From the NCBI GenBank assembly GCA_027483385.1, contig JAIXUT010000185.1, positions 1 to 34,666 on the forward strand: a stretch of DNA of 34,666 bases, read 5' to 3'. Below the pieces are notes generated by a model. The model searched no databases. It had not been told where the DNA came from and saw only the letters and a program-made list of their open reading frames with translations. The translations under genes and the position numbers were made by a program. Position 1 is the stretch's first letter, and every line of letters starts with the position of its first letter. Source of the stretch: Alphaproteobacteria bacterium (lineage in GTDB: Bacteria > Pseudomonadota > Alphaproteobacteria > UBA2136 > UBA6156). Of this stretch, positions 16,963-26,520 are shown piece by piece.

Positions 16963-19900
16963 AATTCATACGTTGCTTAATTGCATGTGTTCTTATTGCT
17001 ATTGCGGCACCTGGTTATACGCAAACGACTACCGCGCAAAAGGTAATCGTAAAAGAAAGGTTGATACTGACCGGTGATACGCTCACCGATGTGATTAAAT
17101 CCATCAGTAATGCGGCGACGCACTATCAAACACCGACCGGAAAGGCGGTATACGATTGGGTAACCGGCACCTTTTTACAAACCGTTGCAAAAACCACGCG
17201 CTTTTCTGGATCCGGCACCACGGGCAGCCCGCTCGAGTTGGCGCAGCAAGGCGCATCCAGCGGCCAGATACTCAAGTGGAATGGTACATCCTGGGCACCT
17301 GCTGCGGATGCTACTGGCACAACATTATCAGCCGATAGCCTTATGCGTGCCGTTGGGCTTTATACTGCGAGTAGTGGCACGCTGCCTACGTTTACCCCAA
17401 ATGCGAATTATGGACCGTTTTGGGCGAAAAATACAACGGATGGGGTGTTTTATAGATACGACCGTTCCACTAGCGCCTGGGTAGTTGATACGTATGCTTT
17501 AACGGGTGCCATTACAAAAACTTCCGGTTCTACTGTTACCACATTGGCCAGCAACCAGGTAGACAGTACGCATGTAAAACCGCGCAGCATTGCAGGCGGC
17601 GACATAGCACTGGCAACTATTGCAGGGGCAAATATGCAATTAAATTCGCTAGATAGTACGCACGTTAAGCCTAGAAGCCTGGCTGGTTCAGATATACGGC
17701 TGGCAACCATTGCTGGCGTTAATATCCAAAGTGCTACAATTGATAGTAATAATATTAAACCACTATCTATACCAAACAGCGACTTGGCTGGTGGTATTAC
17801 TTTGTCAAAATTAGGCCAGAGCGCAGCCGCAACGGGCCAGGTAATAAAATGGAATGGTAGCGGCTGGGTACCGTCTGCGGATCTAGGCGGCTGGGGGCTA
17901 ACTGGTAATACTGCAACTGCTGGGAGTGATTTTCTAGGTACGACTAATCTTGTTTCTTTAGCGTTCCGAACCAACAACCTGCAAAGAATGAAAATAGACT
18001 CTTTGGGGAATGTAGGTATAGGCGTTAATTTGCCTTTAGCGCGCATGTACGTCGTAGGCGCTGGCTCCACCTCCTCCACATGGACGGCGCAGTTTCATAA
18101 CTTGACGGGGTCGAATAATGCGCTGCGGATTAGGGATGATGGGGCTGTTTTTGTGCCGGGTGGGATAACCGTTGGGGCTTCCAACTCCATCAACGGGTTA
18201 TTTATGGGTGATGCTACATCTGGACAGGAAAGCATCATATTAAGGTCTTCTGTGTTTCCCTCAACTACGGGTCTTTCTGACATAGTTTTTGGAAATGGGC
18301 AAGGATCACCGACAATAACATCTGGAGTACGCAACTTAGTAGGAATATCAACGGGTTTTGCTCCTACTTCTGGGACCGGGGAATTGCGTTGGTTCAACGT
18401 CAGCCCTAATGTAAATCAAACTGGAGGCGCTTCCGGCGCGTCCATCGGATTCCTTGCAAACCCAATTCTCACAAATGCTGCCTCTTGGAGGTCGTTCGAA
18501 TACCGCAACAATAGCGGATGGGGTATTTATGGAGTAGGCACTGCCAACAACTATTTAAATGGTTGGTTGGGCCTCGGTACTACAACTATGAGCGCTGACC
18601 GATTTGATATTCAAGGGACGGCGGTATCTGACGGCCCTGCGACAAGTGGTGAATTGGCCACAACTGCTACCGGAACAGGTTGGACAGGCACTTCGTTTGC
18701 CACGGGGTATCAGGACACAGGTGGTGCGGGAACAGGCCCGCTTACGGCTAATTCACTTACAATTGTAAGTGGTGCATTTTATCAGGTTAATTTCACTGTA
18801 ACAGGCCGTACTGCTGGCTCTTTCGTAGCAACTTTAGGAGGCATAACTTCCGCAGCATTTATAGCAACAGGGCAATTCCCTCAACAACAGACAACCTCAA
18901 CTGCTACGTTGGTAATTACGCCAACGGCAGACTTTGATGGAACTGTAGTGGTAAGTGTTCGTAGAATCACCGCGGCTACACCATTAATTGCATATAAAAG
19001 TAGCAGCGGTGGTATTACGCTTACTGTGCAAAGCAATACAACAAGTAATACAATCATAGGTAACAATAGTGGTCACTTTTCTTCTGTATCAGGAGGAACG
19101 GGAATTAAGAAAACACTTTTTGGTTCTAATGCGGGCAATTTAGTTACAACAGCAACGAATGTCAGTTCATTTGGTGCAAATTCAGGGTTTACTAACACTA
19201 CGGGGACATTTTGGAGCGCGTTTGGTGCTGATGCAGGTTTATCAAACCGTACAGGTTCGCATTGGACAGCGATAGGGGCAAGCGCTGGTCAGGCGGCATT
19301 AGGAACAGATTGGACAGCAATAGGTTCTTACTCCGCATATCAGAACACGTCTACCACAGCAAGATGGGTGGCGATGGGGAGATTTGCAGCGGGTTCCAAT
19401 ATTTCCGGTCAAGATTTCGTCGCACTTGGTTACATATCTGGTGGTACAGGTTCTAATTACGCTGCTGTTGGGTATCAGGCTGCGCGTTATAGCGACGCCA
19501 ACGGGTATGTATCTATAGGTGGTAATTCAGCGCTAAACCACATTAGCGGGAATCAGTTTGTTGCAATTGGTATCGACGCTGGATCGTACACAAATGCGTT
19601 AGGAAATTCACAATACTTTGCTAATAGCGTGTACATAGGTGCTGGTGCGCGATCTACTAACGGCACAAGTGGTTCGCCTACATCTAATGAGGTAGTAATT
19701 GGAGGCCTAAACGCTCAAAGTTTAGGAACCAACACTACTGTAATAGGCACCAGCGCCACCACACAAACATGGCTGGGTGGAAGCCTTACGCTAGGCACTA
19801 CAGGGGCACCAGCAGCCCGATTGCATGTGCAAATTGGCACCGCTACCGAGATAGGCTTAATTGTACGCGGCGCAGCCGGGCAAACAGCAAATCTTGCTCA

Positions 19901-20753
19901 GTTTCAGAACAGCGCAGGAACAGCATTAACATCTATCACCTCGAACGGGTCTATTGTTTTATCTAACTCTACCGACCTAAATTGGAATACATTTTCCAAA
20001 ATATCATCGGCGGCAAACGGGAATCTTACACTCTATAATAATTCATATAACGGATTCGGTATTCTACAATTTGGCGGTACGGGTCCCACTATGCCAGGAT
20101 TAAAACGGTTTGCTAACAATACTTTGCAAGTAATCTCTAGTGACGATGCAACAGCGTCTAATTTACTTGTTACTGGGAGTCTGGCTGTAGGCGCAACGAG
20201 TGCGGCTGCCAAAGTGCATATTGTGGGCACTGGGGCAACTAGCGCAACGTGGTCCTTGCAAGTACACAACAACGCCACCAATAACGCGCTGATGGTGCGC
20301 GACGATGGCCGCACAGGCCTAGGCACGGCCACACTAGCCGCCGCAACGCTAACAATAGCAGCTGGCACAACCAGCACAGCACCGCTTAATATCCCAGCAG
20401 GGACCAATACAACCACCATAGCAGCCGGTAATATTGAAAACAACGGCACCGACTTACAATACTCGCCAGACGCATTCTCACGATATGTTTTGATCAAAGG
20501 ATATAGTGGTACAAGCCCATCTTTAGATTTTCCGGCGATGGCGCAGGGTACAGGCGCCGTATTAACATTCACTGATTCGAATGCAGCATCAGGTGATATC
20601 ATCACAATAAGCAATCCATTCGCTTCTGGAGGCTCATTTACTTTCACCGCTGGTTGTTCTACTTCAGGAACTATCTGGGTCAATGTTATTAGTTGGGGAT
20701 CTGGTACTAATGATCCAGGTGCCGCCACATTCAAGTATCGAATCTTAAAATAA
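16959..20753 (+). CDS. 1264-aa tail-fibre/adhesin-like protein with Sec signal peptide and YadA-head-like repeats
   Basis: MKFIRCLIACVLIAIAAPGYTQ; repeated DSTHVKPRS..ATIAG units; WTAIGSYSAYQNTST-type AIG/ALGY repeats; three related (A/L)-R/K-(M/L/V)-(Y/H)V modules. Confidence 0.7.
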   Translation: MKFIRCLIACVLIAIAAPGYTQTTTAQKVIVKERLILTGDTLTDVIKSISNAATHYQTPTGKAVYDWVTGTFLQTVAKTTRFSGSGTTGSPLELAQQGASSGQILKWNGTSWAPAADATGTTLSADSLMRAVGLYTASSGTLPTFTPNANYGPFWAKNTTDGVFYRYDRSTSAWVVDTYALTGAITKTSGSTVTTLASNQVDSTHVKPRSIAGGDIALATIAGANMQLNSLDSTHVKPRSLAGSDIRLATIAGVNIQSATIDSNNIKPLSIPNSDLAGGITLSKLGQSAAATGQVIKWNGSGWVPSADLGGWGLTGNTATAGSDFLGTTNLVSLAFRTNNLQRMKIDSLGNVGIGVNLPLARMYVVGAGSTSSTWTAQFHNLTGSNNALRIRDDGAVFVPGGITVGASNSINGLFMGDATSGQESIILRSSVFPSTTGLSDIVFGNGQGSPTITSGVRNLVGISTGFAPTSGTGELRWFNVSPNVNQTGGASGASIGFLANPILTNAASWRSFEYRNNSGWGIYGVGTANNYLNGWLGLGTTTMSADRFDIQGTAVSDGPATSGELATTATGTGWTGTSFATGYQDTGGAGTGPLTANSLTIVSGAFYQVNFTVTGRTAGSFVATLGGITSAAFIATGQFPQQQTTSTATLVITPTADFDGTVVVSVRRITAATPLIAYKSSSGGITLTVQSNTTSNTIIGNNSGHFSSVSGGTGIKKTLFGSNAGNLVTTATNVSSFGANSGFTNTTGTFWSAFGADAGLSNRTGSHWTAIGASAGQAALGTDWTAIGSYSAYQNTSTTARWVAMGRFAAGSNISGQDFVALGYISGGTGSNYAAVGYQAARYSDANGYVSIGGNSALNHISGNQFVAIGIDAGSYTNALGNSQYFANSVYIGAGARSTNGTSGSPTSNEVVIGGLNAQSLGTNTTVIGTSATTQTWLGGSLTLGTTGAPAARLHVQIGTATEIGLIVRGAAGQTANLAQFQNSAGTALTSITSNGSIVLSNSTDLNWNTFSKISSAANGNLTLYNNSYNGFGILQFGGTGPTMPGLKRFANNTLQVISSDDATASNLLVTGSLAVGATSAAAKVHIVGTGATSATWSLQVHNNATNNALMVRDDGRTGLGTATLAAATLTIAAGTTSTAPLNIPAGTNTTTIAAGNIENNGTDLQYSPDAFSRYVLIKGYSGTSPSLDFPAMAQGTGAVLTFTDSNAASGDIITISNPFASGGSFTFTAGCSTSGTIWVNVISWGSGTNDPGAATFKYRILK
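17562..17831 (+). repeat. Three tandem 90-bp repeats inside the fibre gene
   Basis: Units start at 17562, 17652, 17742 (DSTHVKPRSIAGGDIALATIAGANMQLNSL / DSTHVKPRSLAGSDIRLATIAGVNIQSATI / DSNNIKPLSIPNSDLAGGI...). Confidence 0.75.
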
Positions 20754-20777
20754 CGGGGGAACCCATAAACGACAACT

Positions 20778-21380
20778 ATGAAATACCTTTTCTTTTTATT
20801 TTTCAGCCTTGTGTACTTAAATATAAGTGCACAATCTCAGGTAGTTTTGGATACTACCTATAATACCTCAAAATCAGGTTTTTTATATACAATAAACCTA
20901 GTTCAGTATGCTGATGGATCATATACAGAGCGGGCAACCATACAAGGCGATAGTATCTCTATTTTAAATGACCAAGTGCAAAAAATAGAAACTAGATGTA
21001 ATATGATCGCAGAAGCCGCTGTAATCGCAATGCAAGCCCGTCAGGCAAGTATTGATTTCGCAAAGATGGATACGCTTTGCATATCACTTACTGCACGATC
21101 GCCCGTAAAGCAATTAATGGATGCTTACAGCGCCGAGTTAAGCATAGGGCAATGGGTAATTATAATCAATGGTACAACAACCAATGTAACGTTCCCGGTG
21201 CTTTCCACCAACCAAAGAAAGCGATTACTTCCGGCAGGTAGTACTGCTAAAACAATGCTCATTTTTGGCAAAATGATGCGACTCATAAACTATCCAGCGA
21301 CCGGAATAAACCTCTTATTCCGGGTAAAGGAAGGATTGTGGCAATCAATTGATAAATCGGTCATCTTAAAAAAAATCTAG
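20778..21380 (+). CDS. Hypothetical secreted protein
   Basis: Signal peptide MKYLFFLFFSLVYLNISAQ. Confidence 0.65.
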   Translation: MKYLFFLFFSLVYLNISAQSQVVLDTTYNTSKSGFLYTINLVQYADGSYTERATIQGDSISILNDQVQKIETRCNMIAEAAVIAMQARQASIDFAKMDTLCISLTARSPVKQLMDAYSAELSIGQWVIIINGTTTNVTFPVLSTNQRKRLLPAGSTAKTMLIFGKMMRLINYPATGINLLFRVKEGLWQSIDKSVILKKI

Positions 21381-21381
21381 C

Positions 21382-21975
21382 ATGAAGCACCTATTTACAT
21401 TGTTTTTTCTGCTTTGCCTGCTACAACTAAGCATCGCACAACAGGCCCCTAATTACCAGTTAGTTCCAAATTTCAATGTACCACCGATCTATCAAGGTAT
21501 TTACCTCGATAAATCCTTTGATAAAGGCCCATTGGTAGAGCGCCCATATTCTTATCCAGATCCTACCTTCAACTGGAAGCAAGAAGCAAAGCGCACAATC
21601 GCCCCTGCATCCCTGGCATTCGCCTCCGGAATATTCGGCGGGCTACACGAAGCCCTGCTATGGCGCAAAGACGTATTTTTCAAACGCTTCCCAAACGCCA
21701 ATCGCCAATACTGGGACAACTCAATTTCCTGGGAAAACAAATACTGGAGGCGCTGCCCCGTGCAGTTGAGTGATGCATACCACTTCACGGCCAGCGCGCA
21801 CCATATGTTGCTTTTTTCGGCAGGCGTTACGGCAACCGTACCCATCGCTACCCAGTGGAAAAGGTCTGGCAAATGGTGGTACCCCATTGCCCGCATCGCC
21901 ATGCAAAGCGCCGCAATAAGTGCCGGGTATTACCTGGGCAGTGAACTTACATTCTCCCAGTTTTTCAAAAGATGA
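21382..21975 (+). CDS. Hypothetical secreted/membrane protein
   Basis: Signal peptide MKHLFTLFFLLCLLQLSIAQ plus C-terminal hydrophobic segments. Confidence 0.65.
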   Translation: MKHLFTLFFLLCLLQLSIAQQAPNYQLVPNFNVPPIYQGIYLDKSFDKGPLVERPYSYPDPTFNWKQEAKRTIAPASLAFASGIFGGLHEALLWRKDVFFKRFPNANRQYWDNSISWENKYWRRCPVQLSDAYHFTASAHHMLLFSAGVTATVPIATQWKRSGKWWYPIARIAMQSAAISAGYYLGSELTFSQFFKR

Positions 21976-22136
21976 TCACCACGCACGAATGCATCACCAT
22001 CATCTTGCTGGTGGGCAATTTGAGTGGGATATACCATGCATGGCCACGAATAGCGCATAAGAAATGGGCGATCCCTGCAGGAGTAGGGATCGCCCTTATT
22101 TCATTGGCAATCGTTTACCGTATTTTCTGCACATGA
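21972..22136 (+). CDS. 54-aa two-TM membrane protein (not in ORF track)
   Basis: MITTHECITIILLVGNLSGIYHAWPRIAHKKWAIPAGVGIALISLAIVYRIFCT; ATGA overlaps at both ends. Confidence 0.6.
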   Translation: MITTHECITIILLVGNLSGIYHAWPRIAHKKWAIPAGVGIALISLAIVYRIFCT

Positions 22137-23971
22137 TAGCCTTAAAAACGAATAACAAAGTACTAGAATTGGCAGCAGGAGCATCGCTGTCCATCACGGC
22201 AAGCAATCCGGCATTCGATAAGGATTTTGTCGATCGGGTGTTCTCGTTTCCGTTCAAAATCGCGCTTTCTCCTAACAATCTGTACGCCGTAAAGCATTTC
22301 AATCGCTTCGACAGCAAGCGGCCAAGCCAGCCCACAGCAACGGTGTATATTGATAATTTCACAGTATCGCCCGGATACTTGAATATCCTGAGCGTTACTG
22401 AAACGGAAATTGAAAGTACGTTTCAAAATGAAGCCATCAACTGGCTCAGTACAATAAAGGAATTGAAAATCCGGTCCTTGATGCCGGTAATTACAATACC
22501 CCGCGTTGTTGAGGCGCATTGGGTGCTGAGCATCCAGGCAACGCCACCATGTCAATACGCCATTACAATCAACGGGGTACAGTATTCACATTACCATGTA
22601 CCGGCAGGATTTACAGAGATACCCGCCGCAATGGCCGCTTTAGCCGCGCTCATCAATGCGGATTATCCGGGCGTTGCCAGTTTCCCTGGTAGTTTTGAAC
22701 TGCATCCGGATGATACGATGTTCCCATTTGTGGTAGAACTGCATACCATGGTGAATTTTTTGCCGAATACCTTTTACACCTACGCCAAACGTAACAACTT
22801 CAATCTCCAGGCGCATATTACAACTTTAGAAAGCACACCAGTTGCAACGCATTGCTGGCCGGTTATTCGCAATACGGGGTTTTATACGATTCAAAAGAAC
22901 CCGTATTATGAAAACTATATTAATTACCGACACGGCGCAACAAAGGGGCAAAATGTGCCGCGTGATGATAAATACTTTAAGTTTAACTACTGCCCGCAGG
23001 TGAAAGTCAAGTATGTATTTGACCGCATTGCTGAGCAAATGGGCTTTGCCTGGGAGGGTGATTTTTACAATAGTCCGGAATTCGCCGCATTGTGCATTTA
23101 TGGTAATTATGCGGGCGATCATACGCTGTTTGAGGGCTACGAAACCGGATTAAAATACCTGAATGGATTCACGGAAACCTACGACCTGGCCAAGCAAGTT
23201 CCGGATATTGATGCGCAGACATTTGTACTGCGCATTTTGGATATCCTCAATATTTACCCGGTAATACAGAAAAAGCGGGTAGTACTTAAAAAGCGGCGAG
23301 ATCAACTCAAAGCCCGCATTTTGAATGCCGATAATGCGGTATCGCCTACAACGATCAAAATGCAAATCGTTACGCCAAAGGGATTTACCATGCAGTTTAA
23401 GGAGGAAACCAGCGACACCTACACCGATGCAACCCAGTTAGAGCCACTGGTATTGGGCGCTGGTACCACATTGAAAGAATTTGAAGCAAGGCCACTCAGC
23501 GATTTTCAGCCCATCATTGATTACCTGGGCGGTGCCGCATTTCGGGTGGCCGCATTGATTGCCCTGGGCAACAGCGAAGAGGTTGATTTAGGCGTGAAAA
23601 ATACGGCCGGGTTCAGGCTGTTTTTTTGCTGGGGACTGCACCAGGGAGAATCCTATAATTACATGCTCGGTACCCACTTGAATACCGATTACGCCGGGAA
23701 TATTCTCGGTGATTTTTCTTTGGAACTCGATGGTGCCGATGGCCTGTACCAGCAACTGCACCAGGGCTGGATTGAACTGGGCGATGGCGCGCCCATGGAG
23801 TGTACTGCCGCGCTCACACCTGGCCAACTCACTAAGTTATTCCAATGGACTACACCGATCGTTACTTTTTACCATCGCCTTGGGGTGGTAAAGGCTATCG
23901 TGAAATACTTTGAGGTTACGGCCGCTCAGAATGGCCTGAGTACGGTGAAACTTACCATGGTGAAGTTATAG
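22133..23971 (+). CDS. Putative tail-associated protein
   Basis: In-frame ATG 22133 (MIALKTNNKVLELAAG) overlapping the upstream stop; large ORF in tail block. Confidence 0.5.
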   Translation: MIALKTNNKVLELAAGASLSITASNPAFDKDFVDRVFSFPFKIALSPNNLYAVKHFNRFDSKRPSQPTATVYIDNFTVSPGYLNILSVTETEIESTFQNEAINWLSTIKELKIRSLMPVITIPRVVEAHWVLSIQATPPCQYAITINGVQYSHYHVPAGFTEIPAAMAALAALINADYPGVASFPGSFELHPDDTMFPFVVELHTMVNFLPNTFYTYAKRNNFNLQAHITTLESTPVATHCWPVIRNTGFYTIQKNPYYENYINYRHGATKGQNVPRDDKYFKFNYCPQVKVKYVFDRIAEQMGFAWEGDFYNSPEFAALCIYGNYAGDHTLFEGYETGLKYLNGFTETYDLAKQVPDIDAQTFVLRILDILNIYPVIQKKRVVLKKRRDQLKARILNADNAVSPTTIKMQIVTPKGFTMQFKEETSDTYTDATQLEPLVLGAGTTLKEFEARPLSDFQPIIDYLGGAAFRVAALIALGNSEEVDLGVKNTAGFRLFFCWGLHQGESYNYMLGTHLNTDYAGNILGDFSLELDGADGLYQQLHQGWIELGDGAPMECTAALTPGQLTKLFQWTTPIVTFYHRLGVVKAIVKYFEVTAAQNGLSTVKLTMVKL

Positions 23972-23972
23972 C

Positions 23973-24007
23973 GTCCTTTCGCGTAGTGGTGGCCGGTCAC
24001 AACTTTA
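23973..24007 (+). promoter_or_regulatory. Late promoter motif copy 7: GTCCTTT-N24-TTTA
   Basis: GTCCTTT 23973-23979, TTTA 24004-24007; ATG 24044. Confidence 0.6.
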
Positions 24008-24043
24008 CGGGCGAAACGATTCTATCACTACAAACCATTACCC

Positions 24044-25009
24044 ATGGAAGAAGTACCAGTAACAAAAATTACCATCGAAATAAGCGGCGTAAAACGCGAT
24101 GTGACCGTTCCATCGTCTTGGAATGACCTGTCGCTGCGCAGTTTGCTCCTATTTTATGAAACCATGTTCACCACGCCGGGTGATGAGTTTACCCAGAGCG
24201 CGTTTACCATGGTGAAACTCCTAAGCATGGCTCAGTACATGCTTAAACTAGATAACGCAGCGCTGGCCTCCTGGGAGGCCGATTGTATTAGTAACGCCGC
24301 CGCCGATCCCGATGCTTTGGTATCCGGCGAGGACGCTTTTCTCGATGAATTGCACCAGGTATTGCATGCCACGATCAGCGGCTTATTTATCATCGAAAAA
24401 ACGGAATCGGGCGCTACGACCTATGCGCTGAAGTACAACCGGACCGTCAACCCGTATCCATCGCTACACTACACGCCCAAAGCCGAAAAGGGCACGCGAA
24501 AAATGGCCAAAACACAGGTGCTCTATGCACCGGGTGATAGCCTTGGAAACATCACGATATATGAACTTGGCTACACGTTTACCCTGTTCGAAACTTACCT
24601 GGAAACACAGGACGAAAGTTTCGCGGATACCTTGATGGCCGTGCTCTATCGCCCATCAAGACCATTAACGAGAAAGGAGAAAGACAGCAACTGGAGCGGA
24701 GATCGACGCATGCCATTGCGGGGCTATGAGGCAAAAATTATCGAACGGTCCAAGATGATGAAAACGCTGGATCCGATGTGCCGGCGCGTGATTATGTTTT
24801 GGTTCGCGAGCTGCCGGCATGCGATTGTGAGTGCGCATCCAAAGGTTTTCAGCAGCGCCGGGAGTGATAATCAAAAGGAAATCGGCTACGGCTGGGGCGG
24901 TGTACTGCTCAGTATTGCCGGTGGACCTGCGCATCTCAATGAGGTCGCAGACCAGCACTACAGTAATGCGCTTACTTGGCTGAGTATGAAGGCCGATCAG
25001 AATCAATAA
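24044..25009 (+). CDS. Hypothetical phage protein
   Basis: 321 aa ORF downstream of motif copy 7. Confidence 0.65.
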   Translation: MEEVPVTKITIEISGVKRDVTVPSSWNDLSLRSLLLFYETMFTTPGDEFTQSAFTMVKLLSMAQYMLKLDNAALASWEADCISNAAADPDALVSGEDAFLDELHQVLHATISGLFIIEKTESGATTYALKYNRTVNPYPSLHYTPKAEKGTRKMAKTQVLYAPGDSLGNITIYELGYTFTLFETYLETQDESFADTLMAVLYRPSRPLTRKEKDSNWSGDRRMPLRGYEAKIIERSKMMKTLDPMCRRVIMFWFASCRHAIVSAHPKVFSSAGSDNQKEIGYGWGGVLLSIAGGPAHLNEVADQHYSNALTWLSMKADQNQ

Positions 25010-25027
25010 CGTTTTAAAATCACATTG

Positions 25028-25309
25028 ATGAAAAAGATCACAAAGGTTGCCCTGGCGCAACTACTTCACGAAAAAACCGGCCACCCATCTACCACTGCAC
25101 TGGAGGTACTTAATGCGATTGATGACATCATCGCGGCTGAAATGAAAAAGGGCGGAAAAGTTTACTTGGACAACATTGGCACGTTCGAACGGGTTGAAAA
25201 GCCCGCTACTCGGAAGTTTAGCCCGACCAAAGGGGAGATTATTGATATTCCAGCGCGCGTGGTCGTGAAACTCAAAGCGTCAAAGACGTTGGTGGATCGC
25301 GTGAAGTGA
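25028..25309 (+). CDS. HU/IHF-family DNA-binding protein
   Basis: MKKITKVALAQLLHEKTG...VYLDNIGTFERVEKPATRKFSPTKGEIIDIPARVVVKLKASKTL. Confidence 0.85.
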   Translation: MKKITKVALAQLLHEKTGHPSTTALEVLNAIDDIIAAEMKKGGKVYLDNIGTFERVEKPATRKFSPTKGEIIDIPARVVVKLKASKTLVDRVK

Positions 25310-25358
25310 AGCGAGGTTGCTTAGATAGACAATCTTGAAACAATCTGAGTATCTGCTG

Positions 25359-25394
25359 AAAAAGCCGCACGGACATAATCCGTTGCGGCTTTTT
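25359..25394 (+). terminator. Strong bidirectional-type intrinsic terminator
   Basis: AAAAAGCCGCACGGA-cataa-TCCGTTGCGGCTTTTT. Confidence 0.9.
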
Positions 25395-25446
25395 CATTAC
25401 TAATCGCATATTGTAAAAATATTTTCAAAAAAAGTAAACAATACTA

Positions 25447-25476
25447 TTGACAAGTAAATAAAAGTGTTTACCTTTG
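25447..25476 (+). promoter_or_regulatory. Canonical Bacteroidota promoter TTG-N19-TACCTTTG
   Basis: TTG 25447-25449, TACCTTTG 25469-25476, spacer exactly 19. Confidence 0.75.
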
Positions 25477-25517
25477 TAGGGTCAAAGCAATTAAGCAATG
25501 ATTTAAAATAGAAGAAT

Positions 25518-25688
25518 ATGAAACCCGATTTTATTCCCGCCGAATTAATTGGCAAATTTGAAACAATCACTGAGGCTGCTAATGCCTTGTTAACTTGGAA
25601 AAAAGAAAACCGTGGTCCTGGTCGTCCACGTACGCTCGATTCAGGCGTTAAACTATCAATATTGAAGAAATTGTTAAAAACAGTATGA
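25518..25688 (+). CDS. 56-aa protein with GRPR motif, partner of XRE gene
   Basis: MKPDFIPAELIGKFETITEAANALLTWKKENRGPGRPRTLDSGVKLSILKKLLKTV; stop overlaps start of 25685 gene. Confidence 0.6.
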   Translation: MKPDFIPAELIGKFETITEAANALLTWKKENRGPGRPRTLDSGVKLSILKKLLKTV

Positions 25689-25930
25689 AATCTGGCGAAC
25701 TGATTGCTGAAATTCGCAAGTTTAGAGGCAAGACACGCCAGGAACTTGCAAGTTTGCTTGGAGTATCGAAGCAACGAATGAGCGCGATAGAAAGTGCATC
25801 TGATGTTTCTTTGTCTATGATGCAACGTATCTGTGCGACGCTTGATTTTGAAATAATTGCATTTCCGATTGAATCACGGCCCGCTAAACAATCGGCTGAT
25901 ATAACGCTTTCGGAGCCTGAAAAAGAATGA
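25685..25930 (+). CDS. XRE-family HTH regulator
   Basis: GELIAEIRKFRGKTRQELASLLGVSKQRMSAIESASDVSLSMMQRICATL. Confidence 0.85.
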   Translation: MKSGELIAEIRKFRGKTRQELASLLGVSKQRMSAIESASDVSLSMMQRICATLDFEIIAFPIESRPAKQSADITLSEPEKE

Positions 25931-25965
25931 AAACATAAATCGTTTACACAAAAAATAACTCAACA

Positions 25966-26250
25966 ATGCAAATTACAGAAATAACAGATGAAGCGCTCAA
26001 AGCATTGGGTGTAAAATTTGAATACCAATCAAACTATCCTGGTCACGGTGGACGCATAATTGACGCTGGCCCATTTAAGGACTTTAATTTGCGCCCTTCC
26101 ATTGCAACCAGAACAGGCTTTTGGTATGCCGATATTCCAGATGGCAAAGACAAGGAAATGCAGGAAAAATTTTCAGGGCATTTTTATCGCAGAAATGACG
26201 GCCACCCAATTATTTCGGCTGGATTATTGCTCACCACTAAATCTAAATAG
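25966..26250 (+). CDS. Hypothetical protein of moron-like cassette
   Basis: 94 aa ORF with AACTCAACAATG leader. Confidence 0.6.
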   Translation: MQITEITDEALKALGVKFEYQSNYPGHGGRIIDAGPFKDFNLRPSIATRTGFWYADIPDGKDKEMQEKFSGHFYRRNDGHPIISAGLLLTTKSK

Positions 26251-26251
26251 C

Positions 26252-26512
26252 ATGCAAGTTTATGTAATAACAGGCCCTTCGCCCAACAAAAACACATTAC
26301 GGTCAAGTATTTCCAAATGCGAAGACGGTACACTTGATCAATATGTTCCGAATGCTTCTGAAAATTCTCATCCATTAGGGCGCTGCCGAAGATACTATTG
26401 CAACAGTAGGCACCAATCGATGCTGTTTATTGCTAGTGATCTACCAATTGATAAAGTTATAAAGCATGCGGTAGAATCTAACATACTGGTATTGGATTCA
26501 ATGTACGCTTAA
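26252..26512 (+). CDS. Hypothetical protein of moron-like cassette
   Basis: ATG 26252 immediately after upstream stop; MQVYVITGPSPNKNTLRSSISKCEDG... Confidence 0.55.
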   Translation: MQVYVITGPSPNKNTLRSSISKCEDGTLDQYVPNASENSHPLGRCRRYYCNSRHQSMLFIASDLPIDKVIKHAVESNILVLDSMYA

Positions 26513-26520
26513 TTACTTTT

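Noticed and set aside
17562-20330. Repeats in the fibre gene as CRISPR array or diversity-generating retroelement target
   Set aside because: Repeats are in-frame coding and protein-level; no reverse transcriptase, no VR/TR pair and no cas genes seen
20033-20734. 233-aa minus-strand ORF antisense to the fibre gene (also 17450-18079)
   Set aside because: Shadow frames of a repetitive Thr/Ala/Gly-rich gene; no independent start context or motif
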